64,000 nt of DNA. Origin: Melioribacteraceae bacterium (GTDB taxonomy: Bacteria; Bacteroidota; Ignavibacteria; Ignavibacteriales; Melioribacteraceae). Made by a program: the position numbers and the translations under genes. Shown here piece by piece: positions 48,400-58,370 of the stretch. The stretch lies in assembly GCA_019638015.1 (NCBI GenBank), contig JAHBUP010000001.1:3256424-3320423 (forward strand). Direction: 5' to 3'. Each line of letters starts with the position of its first letter. The first letter of the stretch is position 1. Under the pieces are notes generated by a model. That model had not been told where the DNA came from. It saw only the letters and a list, made by a program, of their open reading frames with translations, and did no database searches.

Positions 48400-49815
48400 A
48401 TGAATAATATTTTAGAAACCGCATTTATCGAGTATGAGAATTACTTGGAACACAATATTGATAGTGGTTTCATCCATTATCATCAACTAGTTGAGTATAT
48501 GGAAAAATTAAAGGTAATTCCTTCATTTTCTTTAAAAGAACTTGGAAACTCGATTGAAGGGCAATCTATTTTTTGTATCAAATTTGGAACCGGCAGCAAA
48601 AGGATTTTAATTTGGTCCCAGATGCACGGTGATGAACCCACAGCCACGGGGGCATTATTCGATGTTTTAAATTTCCTAAATAAAAATCATAACTCAGATT
48701 TTGTAAAACATATCTCCACAAATCTCACAATTTCATTTATTCCAATGCTAAATCCTGATGGGGCTCAAAATTTTACCCGAGAAAATAAGTTAGGTATTGA
48801 TATTAATCGCGATGCCCAAAGACAGGTTACTCCCGAATCCAGAATATTTTGGAAATATGTTGATTATTTTAAACCGGAATTCGCATTCAATATGCATGAT
48901 CAGAATAGTTATTACAGCGCAGGAAATGGAGGAAAATCATCGGCTATATCACTATTATGCCCCCCATGCAATTACGAAAAAACTATTTCTGAAACCCGGA
49001 TTAAAAGTATGCAGATTATTTGCGCAATCTTCAATTTGCTGAATAATTATATACCCGGACATATTGCTCGTTACTCAGATGATTATGAACCACGTGCTTT
49101 CGGTGATAAACTAATAGAAAAAAATGTATCCTCAATATTAATTGAATCCGGTTTTTATCCCGGAGATGTTAATAATAATTTTCTTAGAAAGTTAAATTTT
49201 ATTTCACTTCTCTCTGCTTTTAATCAAATTATAATCGACAGCTACGCTCGCATTAATTATCAAGATTATTTTTCTATTCCAGAAAATGAGCGCCAACTAT
49301 ATGATATTATCCTGCGTAATGTTTTTGTTAATTTCAATAATTGCGATTACAAAGTAGATATTGGAATTAATCGAAATAAAAAATATGATAGGGTCGAACA
49401 TAAATTTTATACCTTTTCAGAAATCTTTGAAATTGGAGACCTTTCCATATTTCGTGGAAATGAGGAATTTGATTTGGATGGATTTTATGCGGAACCCCTT
49501 ACTATTTTAGATCAAGTTTTTGAAAGTATAAGTGATTTAAATAAACTAGACTTTGAAATATTACTAAAGAAAGGAATTGGCTACCTTGTGGTTTCCGCTC
49601 TTGATTACAATCAAAAATACATTAACTTACCTATTAATTTAGCTGACCAAATCAAAAAGATTGATAATTCAGTTAGCATTAAAAACTATGCTAATTTACG
49701 ATTGACAAAGAATAATATAACCGAAGCTGTAGTATTGAATGGGTATTTTGTTAGTTTTGCCGGTGAAAATAAGATTAGCTTTAATAATGTAAAAAATGGA
49801 ATAATAATTCATTAA
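48400..49815 (+). CDS. M14-family zinc carboxypeptidase
   Basis: 471 residues without a signal peptide. Zinc ligands H76 and E79 are in QMHGDEP, the third His is in FNMHDQNSYY (about residue 167), and NPDGAQNFTREN..DINRD gives the substrate-carboxylate Asn/Arg region. The catalytic glutamate is probably in LIESGFYPGD (about 248). The last ~190 residues are not typical of M14 cores and may be a binding domain. It is translated 30 bases upstream of the ECF sigma gene; whether they are one transcript is open. Confidence 0.9.
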   Translation: MNNILETAFIEYENYLEHNIDSGFIHYHQLVEYMEKLKVIPSFSLKELGNSIEGQSIFCIKFGTGSKRILIWSQMHGDEPTATGALFDVLNFLNKNHNSDFVKHISTNLTISFIPMLNPDGAQNFTRENKLGIDINRDAQRQVTPESRIFWKYVDYFKPEFAFNMHDQNSYYSAGNGGKSSAISLLCPPCNYEKTISETRIKSMQIICAIFNLLNNYIPGHIARYSDDYEPRAFGDKLIEKNVSSILIESGFYPGDVNNNFLRKLNFISLLSAFNQIIIDSYARINYQDYFSIPENERQLYDIILRNVFVNFNNCDYKVDIGINRNKKYDRVEHKFYTFSEIFEIGDLSIFRGNEEFDLDGFYAEPLTILDQVFESISDLNKLDFEILLKKGIGYLVVSALDYNQKYINLPINLADQIKKIDNSVSIKNYANLRLTKNNITEAVVLNGYFVSFAGENKISFNNVKNGIIIH

Positions 49816-49845
49816 ATTTATCTTAACTAAGATTCGAAATAATTA

Positions 49846-50451
49846 ATGCGTGCTATAAAAACCATATTATCTGATGAACAACTCAAGGAACGATATGCGG
49901 AATTTGAACTTGAGGCAGTTCCCCATATGGATGCCGTATATAATTATGCACTCAGAATCACCGGGAATGAAACTGATGCCGATGATCTGGTTCAGGAAAC
50001 TTTTTTGAAAGCATTTCGGTTCTTTGATAAGTTCGAGAAAGGAACTAATTGCAAGGCATGGCTCTTTAGAATATTGAAGAACTCATTTATTAATGAGTAT
50101 CGGAAAGAGATTAAAACTCCTAACAAAGTTGATTATGAGGATGTTCAGAACTTTTATGAGAATATTAAGTCCGAAGAGGTAGAAACCCAGCATATCGAGT
50201 ATGATGCGTTCAATACTTTAATGGATGATGAGATTACTAAGGCAATTTCACAACTGCCAGAAGATTTTAGGACTGTAATCATCCTGAGTGATATTGAAGG
50301 TTTTACATATGAGGAAATTGCTGATTTTGTGGATGTTCCGGTAGGAACCGTGAGGTCGAGACTTCATAGAGCCAGAAAAATGCTCTATTCAACTTTGTAT
50401 GATTATGCTGAAGACCGGGGCTATTTCAAAAATAAAAAAAGTAAGAAATAA
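49846..50451 (+). CDS. ECF-type RNA polymerase sigma factor (second copy)
   Basis: 201 residues. Region 2 (YNYALRITGNETDADDLVQETFLKAFR, KAWLFRILKNSFINEYRK) and region 4 (FRTVIILSDIEGFTYEEIADFVDVPVGTVRSRLHRARKML) match the SigW-like ECF group common in Ignavibacteria-type genomes. It has an N-terminal extension of about 20 residues before region 2. The stop overlaps the following small gene (TAATG). Distinct from the copy at 3617, which has a large membrane partner. Confidence 0.95.
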   Translation: MRAIKTILSDEQLKERYAEFELEAVPHMDAVYNYALRITGNETDADDLVQETFLKAFRFFDKFEKGTNCKAWLFRILKNSFINEYRKEIKTPNKVDYEDVQNFYENIKSEEVETQHIEYDAFNTLMDDEITKAISQLPEDFRTVIILSDIEGFTYEEIADFVDVPVGTVRSRLHRARKMLYSTLYDYAEDRGYFKNKKSKK

Positions 50452-50663
50452 TGGAATTACAAGAGGAAATTACATCCTTTGTGGATGGTCAGTTGAATGA
50501 TAAATATATCGCATTAAAAATGAAAAGATTGATAGATTGCGATCAAGAAATGAGACAAGAGTACGTTATTCAGAAATCAATCAAAAATCTACTTACAACC
50601 CGTTTTATGAATACAAAAACTCTACATTGCCCAATAGTAGATTATTTTCGAAAAAATAGATAG
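50451..50663 (+). CDS. Small putative anti-sigma partner
   Basis: 70 residues, coupled to the ECF sigma by TAATG. The N-terminal sequence EEITSFVDGQLNDKYIALKMKRLIDCDQEMRQEY resembles the start of short zf-HC2-type anti-sigma factors (domain order: acidic helix, one cysteine). Only one cysteine follows in LHCP, so the complete HxxxCxxC zinc site is absent. No transmembrane helix. Position is the main evidence; could be a truncated or soluble anti-sigma. Confidence 0.6.
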   Translation: MELQEEITSFVDGQLNDKYIALKMKRLIDCDQEMRQEYVIQKSIKNLLTTRFMNTKTLHCPIVDYFRKNR

Positions 50664-50757
50664 TTCCCCGATTCCCCCATTTTGAATCTCTAAATATTTG
50701 ATTCTTAAAATTTAGTTTAATAATTTTACGCCGCTAAAAAATTTCCAACAAGAAGGC

Positions 50758-50764
50758 AGGTGAT
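50758..50764 (+). promoter_or_regulatory. Extended Shine-Dalgarno sequence of rpsU
   Basis: AGGTGAT, a seven-base match to the 16S 3' end, five bases before a TTG start. It decides the start codon at 50770. Such strong extended SDs are unusual next to TTG and fit a gene whose product bS21 is itself near the anti-SD. Confidence 0.7.
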
Positions 50765-50769
50765 ATTAG

Positions 50770-50973
50770 TTGGTAGGTATTACAGTTCAAGAAAATGAGA
50801 ATATTGATAAAGCACTAAAGCGCTTCAAGAAAAAATATGAACGTTCTGGTATTCTCAAAGAATTTAAAAAAAGAACCTTTTTCGTTAAACCTTCTATTGA
50901 AAAAAGAATGAATACGATTAAGGCGAAAAGAAGAGCCTCACGCGAGCAGGCAATGCGTGATAGAAAAGGTTAA
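50770..50973 (+). CDS. rpsU: 30S ribosomal protein bS21
   Basis: 67-residue basic protein of the small subunit platform. VGITVQENENIDKALKRFKKKYERSGIL and KPSIEKRMNTIKAKRRASREQ are the bS21 signature, with the final RDRKG tail. The TTG start (50770) is decided by an extended AGGTGAT SD 5 bases upstream. A bidirectional terminator follows at once, so it is probably the last gene of its transcript. In Bacteroidota bS21 is thought to hold the anti-SD and to influence SD usage. Confidence 0.96.
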   Translation: MVGITVQENENIDKALKRFKKKYERSGILKEFKKRTFFVKPSIEKRMNTIKAKRRASREQAMRDRKG

Positions 50974-50975
50974 TA

Positions 50976-51000
50976 AAAAACCCCCATTAAGGGGGTTTTT
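50976..51000. terminator. Bidirectional intrinsic terminator
   Basis: Perfect AAAAACCCCC / GGGGGTTTTT stem with a five-base loop at 50976-51000, with T tracts on both strands. It terminates rpsU and, in the other direction, the LOG-family gene ending at 51003. Confidence 0.93.
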
Positions 51001-51002
51001 CT

Positions 51003-51827
51003 TTATTTCTTCGTTGTCTTTTTCAAAAAGTGTTTTTTAAAATGATTTGTGATACTATCAAATGCCTCATCCACGGTACTTACAAATTCGAACAGTTTTA
51101 AATCCTCTTTGCATATCATTCCATGCTCAATCAACGCTTCAAAATTTATTAATTCGCGCCAATAATTTTCACCGAACAATATAACTTTAATTGGCTTTGT
51201 TACCTTTTTCGTCTGTATTAAGGTTAAGACTTCCATAAGTTCATCCATCGTGCCAAATCCACCAGGGAAAGCAACCAGCGCTTTAGCTTTGTATAGAAAC
51301 CACAATTTGCGCATAAAAAAGTAGTGAAATTCGAATGCAAGATCTGGATCGACATATTTATTAACAAACTGTTCAAATGGAATTGAAATATTAAGTCCCA
51401 CCGACTGGCCTTTAGCTAGAAATGCGCCTTTGTTAGCGGCTTCCATTATACCGGGGCCGCCGCCGCTGCAAATCATAAATCGCTTATAATCACCCGGGAT
51501 TTGCTTAGTCCATTCGGTAAACTTTTTAGCCAGTTCAACTGCATCTTCATAATATTGAGACATTTCAAGATTCTTTAGTGCCTTTTCAAATTTGGCTTTA
51601 CCTCTTGAACTCTTATCTTTTTTAGCTTCGTTCAATAATTTCAATGCTTCTTTTCTGGATTTAATTCTAGCAGACCCAAAAAACACAATAGTATCATATA
51701 CTTTATGTTTTTCGAATCGGGATTTAGGTTCATAAAACTCTGAAAGAATGCGTACGGTTCTTGCTTCGGCGGATCCTAAAAACTCCAAATTCTTATAGGC
51801 TTTAACCGGTTTTTCAATTTTTTTCAT
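51003..51827 (-). CDS. LOG-family (TIGR00730) Rossmann-fold protein
   Basis: 274 residues. The cytokinin-riboside phosphoribohydrolase (LOG) signature PGGFGTMDELMEVLTLIQTKK is present (about residue 195), and GGGPGIMEAANKGAF gives the nucleotide/phosphate loop (about 125). The N-terminal ~45 residues form a basic extension beyond the usual LOG core. Such proteins can act as nucleotide 5'-monophosphate N-glycosidases. Starts with ATG at 51827; located between the secG terminator and the rpsU terminator, so a single-gene unit. Confidence 0.9.
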   Translation of the reverse strand: MKKIEKPVKAYKNLEFLGSAEARTVRILSEFYEPKSRFEKHKVYDTIVFFGSARIKSRKEALKLLNEAKKDKSSRGKAKFEKALKNLEMSQYYEDAVELAKKFTEWTKQIPGDYKRFMICSGGGPGIMEAANKGAFLAKGQSVGLNISIPFEQFVNKYVDPDLAFEFHYFFMRKLWFLYKAKALVAFPGGFGTMDELMEVLTLIQTKKVTKPIKVILFGENYWRELINFEALIEHGMICKEDLKLFEFVSTVDEAFDSITNHFKKHFLKKTTKK

Positions 51828-51865
51828 AGTTCACCATTTAGCTTAAGGTAAGTTCTCATTGAGAT

Positions 51866-51891
51866 AAAAAAACCCCTTGGAAGGGGTTTTT
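51866..51891 (-). terminator. Intrinsic terminator downstream of secG
   Basis: Minus-strand stem AAAAACCCC / GGGGTTTTT with loop TTCCAA and a trailing T run. It closes the tRNA-secG unit just before the LOG-family gene. Confidence 0.9.
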
Positions 51892-51895
51892 AATT

Positions 51896-52237
51896 TTATT
51901 TTGACTGCGCCGGTTGCTGAGTAGTGGTTGGTAATACTGGTTTTGCTGGTACTTGTTGACTGCCACTCTGAATTATACTCTCACGGGAATCGCTTGTTGA
52001 TTGCCCCGGCAAAAAGAATAAATTAATAACGATAGCAAGAATCAGCAAAGATCCACCCAACCACCAAGTCGCCTTACTTAGAAAGTCGGCAGTTCTCCTG
52101 GTACCAAATACAGTACCAAATTGACCTGATCCACCAAATGAACCGGCTAATCCACCACCTTTACTTGATTGCAATAAAACCATTATTACAAGTAAAACCG
52201 CAACTATTATTGAAAGCATCATTAATATTGTATACAT
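51896..52237 (-). CDS. secG: Preprotein translocase subunit SecG
   Basis: 113-residue channel subunit with two transmembrane helices: residues ~3-22 (ILMMLSIIVAVLLVIMVLLQ) and ~57-77. The connecting loop SSKGGGLAGSFGGSGQFGTVFGTRRTADFLSKAT is the conserved SecG signature. A polar Q/S/T-rich tail follows. SD GGAG lies upstream of the ATG. It begins 20 bases after the tRNA gene, probably on the same transcript, and ends at a strong terminator. It complements SecA encoded at 29020. Confidence 0.95.
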   Translation of the reverse strand: MYTILMMLSIIVAVLLVIMVLLQSSKGGGLAGSFGGSGQFGTVFGTRRTADFLSKATWWLGGSLLILAIVINLFFLPGQSTSDSRESIIQSGSQQVPAKPVLPTTTQQPAQSK

Positions 52238-52257
52238 AATAACTCCATGACTTATAG

Positions 52258-52331
52258 TAGCGAGGGAGGGATTTGAACCCCCGACACGTGGATTATGATT
52301 CCACTGCTCTAACCGACTGAGCTACCTCGCC
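52258..52331 (-). tRNA. tRNA-Met (anticodon CAT), elongator type
   Basis: 74-nt cloverleaf read on the minus strand, from GGCGAGG at 52331 to the discriminator A at 52258. The anticodon arm is GTGGA/TCCAC around the loop ATCATAA (CAT at 34-36), the T loop has GGTTCAAAT, and the D arm has AGCTCAGTCGGTTAGAGC. The acceptor has a G1-U72 pair and the CCA is not encoded. The elongator methionine assignment is preferred over lysidine-requiring tRNA-Ile2, which also has CAT, on general D-arm and acceptor similarity; this is not certain. Confidence 0.9.
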
Positions 52332-52406
52332 ATCATTACTTAAAAAACGGACGGTAAATATAAACCATCAACTCTCAAACTTCAAGTTAATTGAATAAAT
52401 GGGATT

Positions 52407-53240
52407 TTATTTCAATTTGGCCAGAATGTTCTTTTTGTACTCATCTTTAAAAATCCCGGTACCGGAATCTTTGTAAGTTTTAACCTGCAGCCCAAGAGCC
52501 TGAATACTCTTTTCTGTACTCGTAATTCTGGCAACCGGATCCGGGTGGGTCGATAAAAATGTTGCTAAACCTCCCCCACCACTCGATACTTTTCCATCAT
52601 CCCTCATTTTTTCAAAGAAGAATTTTACACTTCCGGGATAAAACCTTGTGCTCGATAAATATTTAATTGAGAACTGATCACTTTCTTCTTCATTGGCTCT
52701 GCTATTAGCCAATAATGTTAAACCAGAAAATAGATTTGCCACAATTTCGGCTGTTTGAGAGGGATTGCTACCTAAAGCAAGCCCCAACAAAAATTGAATG
52801 CCGTATGCAGAAGTCATTCTTTGAGTGGCATGCCTTCTCTCAACGTGAGCAATTTCGTGCCCAATTACCCCCGCTAGCGCTGCTTCAGAATCCAGATATT
52901 TTAATATTCCGGTATAGAGATAAACGTATCCTCCCGGAACTGCGAATGCATTTAATGTAGTATCATTCTCAATTATTTCAAGTTGATAATTGTAGCTCGT
53001 CGATTTTTTAACTTCTGGTGAATTAAGAATTTCTCTAAATATCTTATTGTTGATATAATCTTTTACGTCTGGATTTTTAGTATAGATTGGGTACTCTTTA
53101 ACATTTTTCCTCAACTCCTGATCAAACTGCTGTCCCATGGTTACTTCATCACGATCAGTAAAAATATTTAAACCAGCCGAGCATGCGGCAACTACTAAGA
53201 CCAGTAAGAAGGATGAAAGCTTCCATTTTTTTAAGAACAT
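52407..53240 (-). CDS. M48-family zinc metalloprotease (lipoprotein)
   Basis: 277 residues with lipobox VAAC near residue 20, so anchored in the periplasm. Zinc motif HEIAH in GVIGHEIAHVERRHATQ at about residues 124-128, with the third ligand Glu in RANEEESDQFSI (about 180). The helix VYLYTGILKYLDSEAALAG precedes the active site. BepA/LoiP-like enzymes do outer-membrane protein quality control. SD AAGGTGAT precedes ATG. Directly downstream of the FecCD permease gene by 10 bases. Confidence 0.93.
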   Translation of the reverse strand: MFLKKWKLSSFLLVLVVAACSAGLNIFTDRDEVTMGQQFDQELRKNVKEYPIYTKNPDVKDYINNKIFREILNSPEVKKSTSYNYQLEIIENDTTLNAFAVPGGYVYLYTGILKYLDSEAALAGVIGHEIAHVERRHATQRMTSAYGIQFLLGLALGSNPSQTAEIVANLFSGLTLLANSRANEEESDQFSIKYLSSTRFYPGSVKFFFEKMRDDGKVSSGGGGLATFLSTHPDPVARITSTEKSIQALGLQVKTYKDSGTGIFKDEYKKNILAKLK

Positions 53241-53250
53241 GGTATCACCT

Positions 53251-55223
<1,973 letters not shown>

Positions 55224-57056
55224 TTAACTCTCAAATGATTGTGAAATAATGCCCCTAAAAATCTGAGCTTCCTTTGAATTTGTTGCCACGCCCCTTTTTT
55301 TGAGCGTTTCATTTATTACAAAATGGGCATCATCAACATTTTTACACGCTGAAATCTCCTCAATTGTTGTAGCGAAATCCTCAATATCGTAATCAAAAAC
55401 TATTTCAATTATTTTCGTCATATCTTTCTGTTCGAGAAGATCGTTAATATCAATTTTATTTTTAGCTTCCATCTCAGGAGGAACCGAGCTGAAAAATGAA
55501 TTTTGTTCAATTATAGCATTTTCCTCTTTATCATTAACTAATTCTGTATCCAAACTTTTAACCTCTTCATCATCTTCCAAATCAAATTCATTAATAAAAC
55601 CAAGTTTTTCCTCTTCAATTTTTTGTATCTGCTCATAATCGCTTATATCAATTTCATCCTTAACTTCTGCCTGTTGATCAACTTCATTATTAACAATTTC
55701 TTCATCATTATCCTCTTTGCCAATTTCAAATTTAGGCAATGCATTATTTATCGTGGTTGGCAGATTGTCATTATTTTCTTCCACTTTTTCATCTTCAAAC
55801 ACAAATCCAAATGTATGAACATAATTTTCATCATTAATGTTTTCCCCTATTCCCTTAATCTCAATCAGATCATCTTTCGCGGGGACAACTAAATCTTCAT
55901 TCTCATTATTAGTTTGTTCGGGTATCTCGAGATTTAAATCCTCTGCTGCGTCTTTAGCATTTTCAAGGGTATCTATTTCTTCATCAAGGAAATTGAAGTT
56001 GTAATCTGTCTCGACTGGCGTTACCAGCTCCTCAGATAATTCTGCTTTAACTACTTCTTCGAATGGTTGGGTATCTTCCTCTTTCTTTTCTTCTATTTCC
56101 AATAATAGATCACTGAGATCAAAAGAAGATTCGGCGAGAGGTTCTTTTATTGATAACTCCTCCTCAATTTCAGGTGCATTTGTTTCATCTTCATCAACCG
56201 GTTCATTCATTTCAACTGGTTCAGCTACAATATTTTCAACTTTATCTTCAAAACGTATCTCCTCTTGAGATTCGATTTCCGGAATACTCTCAGTTTTTTC
56301 TATCACAACAGAATTTAGGATTCTACTAATATCAGCAATCTTTAGTTTTATATTTTCATCATCTCCAAACACACTTTTGAGTTTTAGCGTATGTTTCTTC
56401 TGCCCCTTTTCCTCAAGAAATGTAATAATAGCGCCTAACGATATTTTGTTTTTTTGCACTTCCCCAATGTTTAAAAATTCAGCCATTGAATTCAGAGCGG
56501 AATGATAAACCGCATTCAAATAAGAATCGACAGCTAATAGATCACTTTTTATCAACAACTCCTCAAATTCGGTATCATTCATAGAAAGTATTTTTTTTGA
56601 ATTAATATATTCTATTATAATTTTAACCGAATGTCGATAGTAATAAACATACTTGAGAATCTGCTTAATTTCATTAGTCGTTTTGTGATTGGATTCATCG
56701 AACACAAATTTTAATAAAGTCCAGCGGGGCTGAATAAGGTAATTAATTGTGAAAGAAGTGGCATGTAAAATTAGTTTTGCAACATATTCTTGTGTAAACC
56801 TTTTTGTTGATTTTACCTCATCGGCAATTAAATTGAAATAGCCGGTAATTTTTTCACCAGAATAATCGAATACCGACTTACGAAGTAATTTCTGGCGGTC
56901 CTCAAATATCAAATAATCTATTTCTGCCGAAATGTATTGAAGAATTGCGGGATGGAGGTCAACTTGAGATAATTGCTCGAATGTAAAATAGGGACCAAGC
57001 CGGTTTACTTTATTGAGGTTAAAATCGTATATAAATTTTATTTCGCGTTCGAACAT
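55224..57056 (-). CDS. Acidic protein of unknown function upstream of obgE
   Basis: 610 residues from ATG 57056 (a TTG four codons earlier is possible). The N-terminal ~265 residues form a helical domain with no family I recognise (DYLIFEDRQKLLRKSV, YVYYYRHSVKIIIEYIN). Residues ~275-525 are a long Glu/Asp-rich, low-complexity tract (LLLEIEEKKEED, DNDEEIVNNEVDQQ). The last ~85 residues are a predicted folded domain (NDLLEQKDMTKIIEIVFDYDIEDF). No signal peptide or membrane helix. Its stop abuts obgE, so co-expression with obgE is likely. The function is unknown; a scaffold or ribosome-associated role is only a guess. Confidence 0.7.
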   Translation of the reverse strand: MFEREIKFIYDFNLNKVNRLGPYFTFEQLSQVDLHPAILQYISAEIDYLIFEDRQKLLRKSVFDYSGEKITGYFNLIADEVKSTKRFTQEYVAKLILHATSFTINYLIQPRWTLLKFVFDESNHKTTNEIKQILKYVYYYRHSVKIIIEYINSKKILSMNDTEFEELLIKSDLLAVDSYLNAVYHSALNSMAEFLNIGEVQKNKISLGAIITFLEEKGQKKHTLKLKSVFGDDENIKLKIADISRILNSVVIEKTESIPEIESQEEIRFEDKVENIVAEPVEMNEPVDEDETNAPEIEEELSIKEPLAESSFDLSDLLLEIEEKKEEDTQPFEEVVKAELSEELVTPVETDYNFNFLDEEIDTLENAKDAAEDLNLEIPEQTNNENEDLVVPAKDDLIEIKGIGENINDENYVHTFGFVFEDEKVEENNDNLPTTINNALPKFEIGKEDNDEEIVNNEVDQQAEVKDEIDISDYEQIQKIEEEKLGFINEFDLEDDEEVKSLDTELVNDKEENAIIEQNSFFSSVPPEMEAKNKIDINDLLEQKDMTKIIEIVFDYDIEDFATTIEEISACKNVDDAHFVINETLKKRGVATNSKEAQIFRGIISQSFES

Positions 57057-57284
57057 TTCTACTTTCAATTATCGGATTGTCTTATACGAATAATACAAAA
57101 AAACGATTAAAAAAGCCCAATTCAATTATATTTGGTTCATAAGTGATCAGGTTAGAATTAGAACTGCTGTGTTTGGATTATTGATATTATATATCTTGAG
57201 AAAAGTATTTTAATCTGTCAATTTAATATTATTTATCATTGACAATCGTCATAACAAAAATGAGCAACTCGAATAACAGTTTTC

Positions 57285-58355
57285 CTATTTAGAATTCTTA
57301 TTATTCTTTTGATAGTTATGCATAAACTTTCCAAATTTTTTATCCTTCTGCCTCTTTTCTAGATAGGACATTTCGAGATACAATGATTCTTTATAAATTT
57401 TAATGTAATTATTATATCGCTCTATAGTTAATTCTCCACTTTCTACAGCATTAAGAATTGCACACCCCTTTTCAACTGTGTGAGTACAATCTGAGAACCG
57501 GCACTCTTTCGAAAGCTCGCTAATTTCATTAAATGTATCATCAAGCCCAGAATCGGCTGACATAATACCAAGTTCACGCATTCCGGGACTATCGATTACT
57601 ATCGCGCCATTGTCTAGCACTATTAATTCTCGTCTCGTAGTAGTATGTTTACCCCGTCCATCCTTTTCCCTAATTGGTTGGGTTTTATATAATTCTTCAT
57701 TTATCAAATTATTCAATAATGTAGTTTTACCAACACCCGACGAGCCAAGTAAACAATAGGTTTCAGCAGAGTTAAAGTACATTTTAATATTTTCAATATC
57801 GGCTCTGCTGTTATTGCTGAATGCAACTATTTTAATATCAGCAAATATTTTATAGATATCATTTATCTTACTCTCAATTTCGTTGCTGCTTAAAAGATCA
57901 CTTTTACTTAAAAATATTATGGGAGTAATATTCCCCTCATTTATCACTACTAAATAGCGTTCAAGTCTTCTCAAGTTAAAATTCGCATCGAGCGACTGCA
58001 TAATAATTGCATAATCTACATTTGCACCCATCAACTGGTAATCTATATCCTTGCCAGAAGTCTTTCTTTTTAATAAAGTTTTGCGGGGAAATATATCACG
58101 AATTATAGCTAAGGTTTCCTCATCGAGTAATTGAATGTACACCCAATCGCCGACAGTTGGTAAATCCAGAGATGAATCGGTATTGAACAAAAATTTTCCG
58201 GTTAGTTCAGCGTAGATCTCACTTGTACCGTTTGATACCACAAAACTATTCTTGTTTACGCTGATTACTCTCGCTATTTGCAGATTATTTAATTTTTCAG
58301 TTTCAATTCTATCTTGAAACCATTTATCGAAGCCAAGTTTTTCTAAGTGATTCAT
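57285..58355 (-). CDS. rsgA: Ribosome small subunit-dependent GTPase A
   Basis: 356-residue circularly permuted GTPase that releases RbfA from 30S subunits. N-terminal OB domain (VVSNGTSEIYAELTGK), the G4 SKSDLL preceding G1 GSSGVGKTTLLN (about residue 207), and the C-terminal zinc motif CRFSDCTHTVEKGCAI. The N-terminal ~20 residues extend beyond the shortest homologues. It starts 15 bases after the DEAD-box helicase stop and is probably co-transcribed with it. Confidence 0.96.
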   Translation of the reverse strand: MNHLEKLGFDKWFQDRIETEKLNNLQIARVISVNKNSFVVSNGTSEIYAELTGKFLFNTDSSLDLPTVGDWVYIQLLDEETLAIIRDIFPRKTLLKRKTSGKDIDYQLMGANVDYAIIMQSLDANFNLRRLERYLVVINEGNITPIIFLSKSDLLSSNEIESKINDIYKIFADIKIVAFSNNSRADIENIKMYFNSAETYCLLGSSGVGKTTLLNNLINEELYKTQPIREKDGRGKHTTTRRELIVLDNGAIVIDSPGMRELGIMSADSGLDDTFNEISELSKECRFSDCTHTVEKGCAILNAVESGELTIERYNNYIKIYKESLYLEMSYLEKRQKDKKFGKFMHNYQKNNKNSK

Positions 58356-58370
58356 ACTATAAGAGATTTA

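Noticed and set aside
48378..48400. GTAACATTTAATCGGG element like an ECF -35 in front of the M14 gene
   Set aside because: No GTC-type -10 at the right distance, and such a promoter would run into the start codon.
52258..52331. Reading the tRNA as tRNA-Ile2 (lysidine) because tilS is present
   Set aside because: CAT anticodon is shared; the D-arm and acceptor look more like elongator tRNA-Met. Kept as an alternative only.
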